The notes under the pieces are model-generated. The model worked only from the letters and a program-made list of their open reading frames with translations, had not been told where the DNA came from and made no database searches. A stretch of 20,162 nucleotides of DNA from Saccoglossus kowalevskii. Lineage: Eukaryota; Hemichordata; Enteropneusta; Harrimaniidae. Shown one piece after another: positions 1 through 10,003 of the stretch (position 1 is the first letter of the stretch; each line of letters opens with the position of its first letter). A program made the position numbers and the translations under genes. Where the stretch lies: positions 16,993 through 37,154 of the forward strand of contig NW_003125418.1 in the NCBI RefSeq assembly GCF_000003605.2. The letters run 5' to 3'.

Positions 1-945
1 TTCTGTAATACATGCTTTATACATGTATTAATTGTCTACACTTTCTGTGATACAGGCTTTATACATGTCTGAATTGTCTGCAATTTCTGTGATACAGGCT
101 TTATAAATGTCTGAAGTGTCTACACTTTCTGTGATACATGCTTTATACATGTGTGAATTGTCTACACTTTCTGTGATACATGCTTTATACATGTCTGAAG
201 TGTCTACACTTTCTGTGATACATGCTTTATACATGTCTGAAGTGTCTACACTTTCTGTAATACATGCTTTATACATGTATTAATTGTCTACACTTTCTGT
301 GATACAGGCTTTATTCATGTCTGAAGTGTCTACACTTTCTGTGATACATGCTTTATACATGTCTGAATTGTCTACACTTTCTGTGATACAGGCTTTATAC
401 ATGTCTGAATTGTCTACACTTTCTGTGATACATGCTTTATTTATGTGTGAATTGTCAACGTTTTCTGTGATACATGCTTTATACATGTCTGAATTGTCTA
501 TACTTTCTGTGATACAGGCTTTATACACGTCTGAGTTGTCTACACTGACTGTGAAAACGACTCAATGCATGTTTCCCATACTTGCTGTGCTGTGGGCTCA
601 ATATGTATTTGAATTGTCTTGTTTGCTGGGATTCAGACTCCCTACTTATTTGAATTGTCTACACTTGATGTTGTCATGGCATCTTGGCATATTTGAATTT
701 TCTCAGGCTCCAAGGATGATGAACCTTTCACACTTGCTGTGAGACTGACGCCGCATATGCTTTAATGTTTGAATTGACCACACTTACCTTGTATGTTTTA
801 ATTGTCTACATTTGCTATGATACTTGTCACATACATATATGAATAGCTCTCATGTGACGTGCTGCTGCCTCCATATAATTTTGAATTTTCCACACTTAGT
901 TTAAAATTAGTTGCTTACATGTTTGAATTGCTCACACAATTTAGT
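1..945. repeat. 42-bp minisatellite, with decaying 3' edge
   Basis: Units start at 1, 43, 85, 127 and so on. They read roughly TTCTGTGATACATGCTTTAT followed by ACATGTCTGAATTGTCTACACT. Thirteen copies to 546 differ at only a few positions; 547-945 still shows the TTTGAATTGTCTACACTT part of the unit at intervals but with growing divergence and unequal spacing. The array begins before the window. Because 42 is divisible by three and the unit contains few stops, long frames stay open on both strands with a 14-residue repeat (MYKACITESVDTSD on the - strand). This is expected from the period and is not evidence of a gene. Within each unit ATACATG occurs twice, 11 nt apart. Confidence 0.97.
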
Positions 946-2342
946 CGATTCGTATGTGTAGAAAATCCAGGTAACTGTAACATTTTCTCTTAGGATTTTA
1001 AAGCATGATCATGAAAATATGTCCTCGATTATTAATTTAGCGAAGACATGCTATACACGTATTTTTACATTGCCAGGAAAAGACTATTTATTTCTATGTC
1101 ATCAATTTAAGTATGGGTAATAATAGTGTAAGAATATAGGAATGCGAAAACATTTTATTTTGTATGCATGCTTTGAATTTTGTTCTGATGTTATTGGCTG
1201 TGCCTTCCGCGGCAATCACAAGGCATAACACGATTATCGTGAATGCTATAATCTCCTCCGTTCTCAGTTGGAGTTAAACATCACACGTAATCCATGCTGA
1301 ACATTTAATGCCGCAGGTTTTCAACAGCTTCTAACTAGTTTATAGAGTCAGAAAATAACTGTCTAAGCATGTGCTGAACTGCCTTGGTATCACTTTTGTA
1401 CAGTGAGGCGCAAAAAATAAATACCCACATAATCACCGTACAATGCGAATATTAAATGCAGATATGTTTCTATTACCCGCCGTAACGATAAAGAAGATTC
1501 GGATGGCGTTTATTCGTGATATTTGGTCATTTTTACACAGAAAAATACAATAATTTGCGTGTATATTTAGCGTATATAACTTACGCTGCAAGGAATATTT
1601 AAAAATGACGTAGTATCGGTCTTCTTAAATTTAATTGATTCGGTTTCATTAGAGATTCGGCTGTTTAAATTCTATAATTAGTCATTAAGATAATTTCTCC
1701 ACATGGCATGGTGTATGAGGCCAAGGATCATTTCTTATCATGTATATTATCTCCTGTAACCACGGACATAGTCATTATATGCTCTAATGATTCGAATACA
1801 AATTTCCAGAAGAAATGCGATTACATTTGCCAGTGGGTTGTATTAGGTTTTAAACACAGACATCACGTATTGAATGCAATGGAGTCTGTACCACACCACA
1901 CATTGTGTAGAACAACATCATATTAGTTTTCTCTGTATTTCCTCTATCTTTCTGAAAAGAGTGGAATAGGTAATAGTAGATTATGCATTAAATACGTCAA
2001 AACATCATGTCTCCAATACCCATTGTCCCTTTCCGTAATAGCCTTATCTAACAATGTACGTCAAAGCAAGACTTTTTTCTAAACAATGGAATGTTATTCG
2101 CTATGTAACATCTATAATAATGATATCGCCAGTATATTATCACATGTGGACAATTCAATAAACAACAAGAGACAAGCCAATCGTCGCAGTGATAACACAC
2201 ATCTTATTCTTGAAACAATGCTATATAATAATAGACACACTGAGAGGATTCGTAATATTTTAACCTGTCTTCGACAAAACATTAACGACGACATTTAAAC
2301 ACACATTCAAATGCCTGTGTGTCTGTAATTGTATCATGAATT
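946..2342. other. Non-coding, presumed intron; nothing firm except a possible transposon end
   Basis: AT-rich sequence with stops in all frames apart from short open stretches (1708-1926, 2086-2298) that show no recognisable motif and no consistent splice context. A possible Tc1/mariner-like terminal sequence starts at 1399 and is listed separately. Confidence 0.5.
1399..1440 (+). mobile_element. Possible solo terminal repeat of a Tc1/mariner-like element
   Basis: TA is followed by CAGTGAGGCGCAAAAAATAA, a form reminiscent of Tc1/mariner terminal inverted repeats (TA target site, CAGTG start, GCGCAAAA). No matching inverted copy was found downstream or upstream in the window and no transposase is present. 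At most this is a relic or one end. Confidence 0.2.
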
Positions 2343-2605
2343 CTAAACCGACATTTGAATTAATTATCACATATACTAATTATGTGTGGTAGTATTATTT
2401 ATTTGTGGTTATTAATATATCGTATTTAGACCGACTTGAATATATTAACATAGTGTATTTAGAATTATTTAATAGTATTCTGAATTGTTATTATAATAAC
2501 TTACTTTTAAATTAGTTACCGAAATATCACATTTATTAATTCCGTGTGGTAGTATTATTCGGATAGTTCTAGTTATTATTAAATTGTATTTAAACCGAAA
2601 TATTA
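2343..2605. repeat. Diverged tandem duplication, about 160-bp period
   Basis: The segment with TATCACAT, TAATT and GTGTGGTAGTATTATT at 2365-2399 recurs at 2525-2559 with an offset of 160. The trailing GTATTTAGACCGA at 2422 recurs as GTATTTAAACCGA at 2586 (offset 164). A further CTAAACCGAC at 2343 marks the beginning. The copies have small indels and many substitutions, so the duplication is old. Confidence 0.7.
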
Positions 2606-5467
2606 TACCATGTTTTGAATATCAGTGTCAGTTTTATGTGTGTATACAATAATGACGTCAATACCTACAATATTCGTAATATGCACTTTTTAAGCAAGTA
2701 GGGAGTATATGGCAAACATATCTGAGGAGTAAGAGAAAGTACCCCGTGATTTGTTAATGGTATGTTAAAACAGTGCACTTAGTAATATCAACAGTCTCAT
2801 TTTATTACCGCATCGCACACACGGTGACGTACACTTCACTAATTGCAATACGCTGTTAAAAACAAATGGGCACAATATATCGTATGTTACACCCATACAC
2901 GTTAACTGAATATGCTTCGTAATTTCTTCAAATTATTCTGCAGTAAGACCTATGCTACTATGCTAGCATTAAGTTCACTACATTACGTTGTGGTAAATAA
3001 AGCTAAATGCACGTACTGTGCTGGACAATTAGTTAGCATCGATGCGCGTGTTCGTTTGTATGTGATATTATCTATAAGAAGCGTGCTATATTTCAGTAAT
3101 TACGCTTATCAGATGTTACATTACTATTTCACATACAAGTATATAACCTTGACAGACTTGTGTTGAAAACTAGCACATATTCTTTTGTATTTAAACGGCT
3201 TGCCATGCTAATTACTGACTATGAAGTAATATGGCAGTTTGCAATCTACTGAGTCTTGTACAGTGATTCATTTGATAGACAGTAGAATGTATTATATATG
3301 CCTTAATTACAAGTAACAAAATACATATTGACCGACTGAATAGAGTAAAACCCAGTGCATTTACGAAATGACTATCGTAGTAGTCAGCGAGACGGCCCAG
3401 TCATAGCAACTCAGTACACGTAATCTTAATGAACGTGGTTCAATAATTTCGCATCAGCACATGCGGTTTCCATTGAGGACCAGGAATGTTCATTTCATTA
3501 AGACTATTGAGAAATCTTCATGGCACGCTAATTCATTGGATTCAGCATTCATGTACTACATCATAAAATGCCCTGTGATAAGTATTTGTGTAATAGTCAT
3601 ACTAAATCTGAGCTATCGATGTTTGGTTTTAATTATTTAATTTACTTGTTTGGAGATCTATAAGAGTTTCGCCTAATATATTGCGTCATTTTGTTTTGAA
3701 ACTTTTATTTCATTGTCATAGATAACGTTCCAAGATCAAACATCAATAAATGTGTCGCAATGCATGCGTTATAGTTTAAGTCGTACACAGAAACAGAGAG
3801 CAGAATGTGCTCAGTAAGATTTAGACCATGGCACGGTCGCTTCATAGATCCGCCCCTAGCACCGGACAACATTCAATTGTGTCATGTGTGCCGCTACTGT
3901 AAACAAATTGGTATTGTTCTGAAACATGTACAGTAATATGTGGTATACAATAAAACACATGTACTGGGTAAAAATATAGATATATTTAGAACGTTTTGTG
4001 CATTTCTGTATTCGCCAGTTAGTTAATTCATAATACATTTAAATTTGGAACCGTTACAGCCATTTTAATTATGAGCATTAGAAAAACTTCTTACTGAGTG
4101 AATTGTTATGCAAATTAGCAATTATCTCAACTCCTTTTTAGTACACATCCCAGAACTTTAAAAAAAATAGCTCCTAGACGCTTTGACCTTTTGTTTTGAT
4201 ATTTTTACAAATGATTGACAATGTGTTTATCTTCAAAACGCCGTCGGGGCATTGTTTTTGGTTGAACAGTGTTACAACAATCGTATAGACAACTAGCCTG
4301 GGTGTCAACTTGAAGTAGTGAATTTTGAGCTGCTGCCCTGCAAAATTGACAACTGGTAGACAGTTTTCAAGACGCCACTTTCTTCATAGTAAACAGATGT
4401 ACCCATAAACCAATTTTGACAGGAAACAGAAGCATGGTTTAGAAGCTAATTCATTTTTAAAATCATTTTTGACCAAAAAAGCACATTTTTGTGCATATTC
4501 CAAACTACTGTGTTCATAAAACATTTTAAAATTTATACAATAAGCTTTCCGAAAATATATAGTTTTGTGGACAAGGGAGGTCATCATGGTTTCCTAATTA
4601 ACTAATTAAAACACCTGTCAGGTAAACTGCATCTCTACCTTAGGTAAATCACACTCAAACAAGATTACCTTATAGTGTGTCACTAGAAATCATAACTATT
4701 TTATTAAATTTCACCCACAATATTGCTTTTCAGATGAAACAATATTGTTTGAGACAAACATACCTTTACTACACAGTCAATGACGATGTTAGCGCATGGA
4801 GCTTTGATAAAATTAAAATATATACATATTGTAAAATAAATATTGTAAATAAAGACATCTAGTTAAAAACAACACAAAGGCATATTTGTAATAAATTATG
4901 TATTAGAAAACTCGATATGGTACCTGCGAAATATGTGGGCGCCTGTCTCGCGTTTAAACCTAGCACTGTCGTCGTTTTATTTGTGGCGTGGCCATTCATG
5001 ACGTATGACTTTTCGATGTTTCACTATTCTGCTATTATAATTGATTGCCCAGTCAGACCAGAAGTTTGGAGTTATGTGACATGTCAAATTTGATCACAGA
5101 TGAGTACGGCTCATGATCATTTCTGGCGACAAAGAAGAGTAGTCACTACGTATTCTTATGTTATATATTATTACATTTATGTCAAATATCCTAAATGCTT
5201 GCCCACTATACAGATTTACTCACGACAATGGTGTTTTATTCAGTATACACGATGCGCGACGCGTGTCCGTGTTTGAACTTCATAACATTTTGTTCCAAAA
5301 TTATCATATTCTATACAAACTTGTACGTGATTAGGGCACTGCGTCTACGAATATAACACATATAATTTCCAGTAATACTTCAGTCGTTTGACATCTTTTG
5401 GATTCGCGACTACCCGTAAAACCTATCCGAGACGCAGGCCGCTATACGGGTGTCAATTCGTCCGCAA
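2606..5467. other. Non-coding, presumed intron; no feature recognised
   Basis: Scattered short open frames (for example 2912-3166, 3856-4038, 4384-4587, 4677-4862) have no family resemblance, no repeats and ordinary AT-rich composition. The stretch around 4110-4600 is T-rich with few CpG and could be an old interspersed repeat, but nothing in it was identified. Confidence 0.45.
2653..2660. promoter_or_regulatory. CRE-type TGACGTCA site
   Basis: Exact palindromic octamer TGACGTCA in the upstream non-coding DNA; one of six in the window. No functional evidence beyond the motif. Confidence 0.25.
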
Positions 5468-5540
5468 TGACGTCATACTCGATGGAAAAAACGATAAAAG
5501 TTATATATACGTAGAAATGTTTTGATCTAGGTATGACGTC
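5468..5540. repeat. Inverted repeat with CRE-type arms
   Basis: GACGTCATAC at 5469-5478 is the exact reverse complement of GTATGACGTC at 5531-5540, with a 52-nt spacer. The left arm overlaps a full palindromic TGACGTCA (5468-5475); the right arm carries TGACGTCG. It may be two bZIP-type sites in opposite orientation or chance given the motif's abundance here. Confidence 0.55.
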
Positions 5541-8356
5541 GTAGTGTGTTTATATGTAATTCATAAATTCCATGTAAGTACATGATATGTGTGAAAGAAT
5601 ACCGTACTATATTTAATACAGTATATGTATCACTACTTGTAAGATAATTGGTAATGTTTTGCACAAAATGTGAAGTATAAAATAAAGCTATATACTCAGT
5701 ATAGTAATGATGAATTTACAATGTATGTTGTCTGCCCGGTATCTGCCGTCATGTCGGCTCGTTCTTATGATTTGTACAACTCACGTTGGATTTTACCAAC
5801 AAAAATAGACAACATAAAATCGCTCATTGACAAGATGTTGTGTTACTACAATTGCTAAACCGTTTGCTTGCAAGACAATGGACGTATGGATTTTGTAGAC
5901 AAAAAGACCTGTAGCACAGAGTTCGTGATGGCATTAGCTAACAGAACTGTGCAATGATTTTGAAATATTCGCTCGATTCGCTAGAAGACCTCGTAAATAA
6001 AAGCATCTAGTTGGAATGCGAAACTCGGTGGCGGGGTATTTTTATGAATTATGTTAAATAGTATCATTATATATCTGTCATCGTAACGCCATAAGTTACA
6101 ATGTGCCGTAATTTTGCGGTATTTTACGGGGTATTTTCCTCCTAGCATATGAGAAAATGCGAATTCAAATGATTGCGCGCGTAAGCGTTTGACTGGACTC
6201 CATACCAAGAGGTTCGCTGATCTTGTTCGAAACTTTTTGGATTTCGGCATTCCCATGATATGTCATTGGAAGGAAACAATGTATAATAATAAGGTTATTA
6301 CAAGGATACCTCAAAGTATGCATTCAGACAGTATGCCGTCGCATCGACCTCGGCCGATAATAATAATGATCTACTAATTTAAAACCTGGTGTTTTGCGAC
6401 AGCGACATTCGATCTTAAAACATTTCGCAAACATGTTGTCATATATTCGATATCAATCGATCTATTTCTACTAGAACCTTGTCTACGGTTGGAGAAACGT
6501 GTCTACAAATATAATAAATATACAATTCTTTAAATTCTCATCGATGATCTCACACGCGTTCCGACTACCAGGACGTTATATACAATTACCACACACACAC
6601 ATTGTGCGTATCTCCGTATTGCATTTAAAACATCACACACTGCCGACATTTTTATTTTCAGAATTATTATTCAGTTACTCAAATTATTCGGTGGATATAT
6701 TAAAACAATCAAATTGAGTCGAATATCACAAACGAGCAGAATAAGGCGTTCGCACGAAATGTTTCGTGATAATAGGTGCGTACAATGATGTATTTCCAAA
6801 CGGTGTTGTTTCAGCTATTACGCCACTCTCGGCACTTTGCCGTTTCATTTTTATTTCAGACTAGAAAATGCAAATGATGAATATGTAATATGCGTAAACA
6901 TACAGAGTAGCGTCAATCCTCGGCTACGACTCAAATTGATAAAAATCTCTGTTCGTAATCACTGGTGTTTGCTTACGTCAACCTGAACGCAACTATTGTA
7001 GCATTATTGTATATATATATATATACCTGAGATAACAAAACATACCCTCGATCGTGCTAAGATCAATGGAATTCAATTGAAACGCCTACAGTGTTACACG
7101 TCCCAAGGGAGAAGACAGATCGGTGATAATGCGTTGTTGTCTTCTTTTTTGTCTCGTTTTCCAATTCTGTCCGATTCACTTTATCATTAAAACAATTCAG
7201 GGCCATAAGTCCTGCAAAGTCTAATTCGATTATGTAGAACGTTTCACTTGAAACCGAAATGAATATTTTAACTGTTTCCTGTAGCGTGGGCAGGATGTAT
7301 TTCAATACATCACAAATTACAACCCTTAGGGGATGGCCAATGTTTACATCTAGATTATGTATCCTTACAAATCTGCTGGTAAATTCAATAAGTTTTATTA
7401 GGCTTATAATTCGAAAAAAAAAAACATTATATGAGAAGGTTATGAGTGGAAAATATAGAAATGACTCTCGGATAACGTTGAACTCGAAAATAAAACAAAA
7501 CACATTAGCATGTCAGCGCGTGTTGCATGTATAAGTTTGTGACGTTTTCGATATAGTTTAAGATTGTCAAGACATCGGCGCTAGTCTAAGCTTACTGGAT
7601 GTCTACAGAATCGTACAAATGAGAAAATTATGCGGTTAATAGCAAATGAACAATTTGCACCTGTTGATTTTTGTCGACACGAGTTTTCTACGCCTATGCG
7701 GAACGACTAAACAAGTAGTTACAGATACAGTGATGAAAGTCGAATAGAATATATGATTGGGTTGTTCTGTCAAGTGAAACAAAATGGCCATAACTGGGCG
7801 TGAAGTTCAACACACTAATTGGCGGTATGACATAGTGGTATTCTCAAAATCAAGACTTGTAACAGTACACACAACAAATACTTAACAAATTCCTCCACGT
7901 AGACCGAAAACACATTCAATCATAACCCACATTTTAAACAGTGGGTAGCCTGCCGCTTCCCATTAGCTCGACGATTGTTTGTGCTGACATTTACACGTCC
8001 CTTGACACCGTTTCTGCATTGATTTACGTAATGTGCGACTTAACGCAGGCCCCAGAGACGACTGTTTCTAATACATAATACCATGATGACATTGTGACAA
8101 TTCCTGTGCTGACTAATCAGGTGCAATTATCTTTAGCATTTTAGTACGAACATGTTTGAATTGTTATGAATCAATTAAAAACCAACACTATAATAGACAA
8201 GTTAATGCAATTTCATCTTCTCAGTATTCTTATTATTATGAATATTGAAAGTACCTTACGAAACCGTGCTGTCGAGTTTCAATATTCATTTAGTTGTGTA
8301 TTAATTCCTCTATTACTGTATTTATCCGCACTACATATACTTTGATTGAACACTCT
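5541..8356. other. Non-coding, presumed intron; short simple repeats only
   Basis: It contains (CA)5 at 6591-6600 and (TA)8 at 7010-7025. The longest open frame in the window outside satellites is here (7063-7503, - strand, 146 codons). It has no recognised domain, and its codon content looks like translated AT-rich sequence, so it is not called as a gene. Confidence 0.45.
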
Positions 8357-8433
8357 TGTTTTAGAATTAGACTATTAGTCATTATTCGGTTATGGCGAAA
8401 CCGAATAATGACTAATAGTCTAGGTTTATAAGA
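8357..8433. other. Long near-perfect hairpin (24-bp perfect stem, 7-nt loop)
   Basis: The arm 8368-8391 (begins TAGACTATTAGTC) is the exact reverse complement of 8399-8422, separated by ATGGCGA. Beyond the perfect stem, pairing continues with a few mismatches and wobbles to about 8357/8433, giving a foldback of about 77 nt. This is the size range of an animal microRNA precursor, but perfect pairing over 24 bp also fits a small foldback element or an endo-siRNA source. Either strand could be transcribed; as part of the receptor intron the + strand would be. Structure is certain, function is inference. Confidence 0.9.
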
Positions 8434-9260
8434 TACTCCATACTTTGGTTTATATACATGCTGTTGATATTTATTAAATGGAAGTGACACGTGTTATGAA
8501 AGTATTATATGACAGTAGCTACCAAGTGTATATAACTCAGCAATGTAGTTGTGCGTTTCAATGGAAATATTAAATCAAACTGAATAATATATGTTGCATT
8601 TCGAAATCACCGGATGGAAATGAAGTCTAGATATGACAAACTCGTCTACATTTTATACCTGATCAAGTTTACAGGAAAACTGAATGACCAATACTACCAT
8701 TACGATCGCCCACACACTCAAAACGAAACTCTGCTATCTGCACATACATACACACACTCACATCTACACATACTTATTATTATTTGCAGAAACATGCACT
8801 ATTTTCTTACATAGTTTTAGCTCGGCACCAATGTGCGTACTTTCACTCGATTGCTCACAGATACATATGATGAACAAGTAAATATTTATATTCGGTATGA
8901 TTATTATCATTTGAAAATGTTAATGCGTGGGTGTTTAAATGTGAGTAAGTATTTACGAGCTACTTTTTCAGTTCCATGAACACATTGACAATGAGTTTGC
9001 GTTCTATTAACACATGACTTGATTTCAACACGTATTACTGTACATCGTTTTCACATATTAGAAAACATACTTAATATTAAACATTTCATTTGACATCACC
9101 AGTAAATGCATTTAAACAATCTATTTAAATTATAAATTCCGCTGAAAGAAAAGTATCAGCAGAGGGCCAGTCACGGTAATAATAAAACTGACAAATAGCG
9201 TCATAACAATCTATTAACGCTTCCTTATATTCTCATTAGCGTGTATCTAAATAAATTATT
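8434..9260. other. Non-coding, presumed end of upstream intron
   Basis: AT-rich sequence leading to the exon acceptor. A CA-rich patch lies at 8744-8776. No second exon of the receptor is visible; a helix 3-4 exon would be expected further upstream. Confidence 0.5.
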
Positions 9261-9274
9261 CTTCAACCCTTCAG
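9261..9274 (+). promoter_or_regulatory. 3' splice site (polypyrimidine tract and AG) of the receptor exon
   Basis: The pyrimidine-rich CTTCAACCCTTCAG immediately precedes the first conserved receptor codons. Short A-rich sequence such as TCTAAATAAA about 20 nt upstream could serve as branch point. The AG leaves one exon base before the first full codon (TAC), which fixes the intron as phase 1. The placement agrees with the point where similarity to tachykinin receptors begins. Confidence 0.82.
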
Positions 9275-9425
9275 GTACCACATTGGGCGTTTAGTGGTCA
9301 CCTACTTCGTTCCATTGGTTGCCATGGCAGTTTCGTATACAATTGTGGGGATCAAACTCTGGGTAAGCCAGACCCCAGGTGAGTGTTCACACCGACATCG
9401 AGAACAGTTGCGAGCCAAGAGAAAG
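9275..9425 (+). CDS. TACR-like: Internal exon of a tachykinin (neurokinin)-type GPCR: TM5 and third intracellular loop
   Basis: This is one exon of a peptide-hormone receptor of the plasma membrane; family members bind tachykinins and signal mainly through Gq. What is seen: an acceptor ending in CTTCAACCCTTCAG, then one base completing a split codon (phase 1), then 50 codons ending AAG before GTAAGA (phase 0), 151 nt in all. The peptide opens YHIGRLVVTYFVPL, continues as a hydrophobic helix with Pro and, eight residues on, Tyr (positions 5.50 and 5.58 of rhodopsin-family TM5), then YTIVGIKLW. It ends with a polar loop containing a PG, an R..EQ and a terminal AKRK. Known family pattern: vertebrate NK receptors have YHI, YTVVGI-LW, a PG, an R..EQ and AKRKV at the same spacing. 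Vertebrate TACR genes also, from memory, carry a TM5 exon of about this length and phase. No start or stop lies here; neighbouring exons were not found in the window. A related invertebrate neuropeptide receptor is the main alternative. Translation of the frame continues open into the intron up to a stop near 9572. Confidence 0.93.
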
Positions 9426-9431
9426 GTAAGA
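9426..9431 (+). promoter_or_regulatory. Main 5' splice site of the receptor exon
   Basis: AAG followed by GTAAGA is close to the consensus donor and falls exactly on a codon boundary after AKRK, where family similarity would continue with VVKMM in the next exon. Two further donor-like sites lie nearby: a perfect CAG/GTGAGT inside the exon at 9379 and AAG/GTACGT at 9438. This site is preferred because it matches the expected family boundary and keeps frame. Confidence 0.75.
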
Positions 9432-9437
9432 AGGAAG

Positions 9438-9443
9438 GTACGT
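9438..9443 (+). promoter_or_regulatory. Possible alternative 5' splice site, 12 nt downstream
   Basis: AAG followed by GTACGT is a good donor, also in phase 0. Its use would add four codons, Val-Arg-Arg-Lys, to the membrane-proximal end of the third intracellular loop without changing the frame. Seen in sequence; actual use is inference. Confidence 0.35.
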
Positions 9444-9660
9444 GTAGTTTTAACCGCAATTCCACAGCACAATACGGAGTGGCGTTTGCCAAAAGAAAGA
9501 GACAAATGCGCCATATTTAATACATTTTATTTTAACATAATTGTCAAATTTGTTCTATACTGTTTTCCTTGAAAACATGCATACATACGTCATTTCAATC
9601 TACGCAAAATCCATTCAACAGATGTACGATGACCCACTCTGAATTGAGTTATGGGATTAT

Positions 9661-9680
9661 GGTGTGCATGTTTGCACACC
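9661..9680. repeat. Short perfect hairpin
   Basis: GGTGTGCA, a TGTT loop and TGCACACC form a perfect 8-bp stem. A 10-bp palindrome GTGCATGCAC follows at 9770-9779, so the GTGCATG string recurs three times between 9664 and 9779. It is intronic, about 235 nt downstream of the exon. Confidence 0.8.
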
Positions 9681-9910
9681 CTGTGTACACGGCTTTGGCA
9701 TCCCGCATGGGTGCATGGAAATTCATATATCTCACATAAACAATGCATTTATAATGTCGCATGTTGTTGGTGCATGCACAAAGCAAGGCCACTAACTGAC
9801 TGTAATTAGTGGACTTGTTTTACTTCTGTCGGCATGATAGTAAAATCCTGCATTGATTTCGTAAAAGTGGCGACTGCTTTCTGATTGATTGTTTATAGAT
9901 TTTTACACTG

Positions 9911-9966
9911 ACACGCGGTTTTATCATCTTTAATCAAAGATATCAACTCATATGATAATCGCGTGT
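9911..9966. repeat. Imperfect foldback enclosing a smaller hairpin
   Basis: ACACGCGGTTTTATCAT at 9911-9927 pairs with ATGATAATCGCGTGT at 9952-9966 with a small internal loop. Between them TCTTT-AATC-AAAGA forms a second stem. It lies just before the palindrome at 9986-10003. Confidence 0.7.
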
Positions 9967-9985
9967 AACAAAAAATAATAATTCA

Positions 9986-10003
9986 TTATATGACGTCATA
10001 TAA
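9986..10003. promoter_or_regulatory. 18-bp perfect palindrome centred on a CRE consensus
   Basis: TTATATGACGTCATATAA is self-complementary and contains TGACGTCA, the full cAMP-response element bound by CREB/ATF bZIP dimers in animals. It lies about 560 nt into the downstream intron. The palindrome is seen; a regulatory role is inference. Confidence 0.4.

Noticed and set aside
28-742. Open frames of 82-152 codons across the first array, with a 14-residue repeat
   Set aside because: The 42-bp period is a multiple of three, so any stop-free unit stays open on both strands. Overlapping frames on opposite strands, no splice or promoter context and decay of the array argue against a gene.
4110-4600. 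T-rich block considered as an interspersed element
   Set aside because: No terminal repeats, tail, duplication or coding remnant could be shown.
9302-9514. Minus-strand open frame opposite the receptor exon
   Set aside because: Shadow of the real exon; no independent support.
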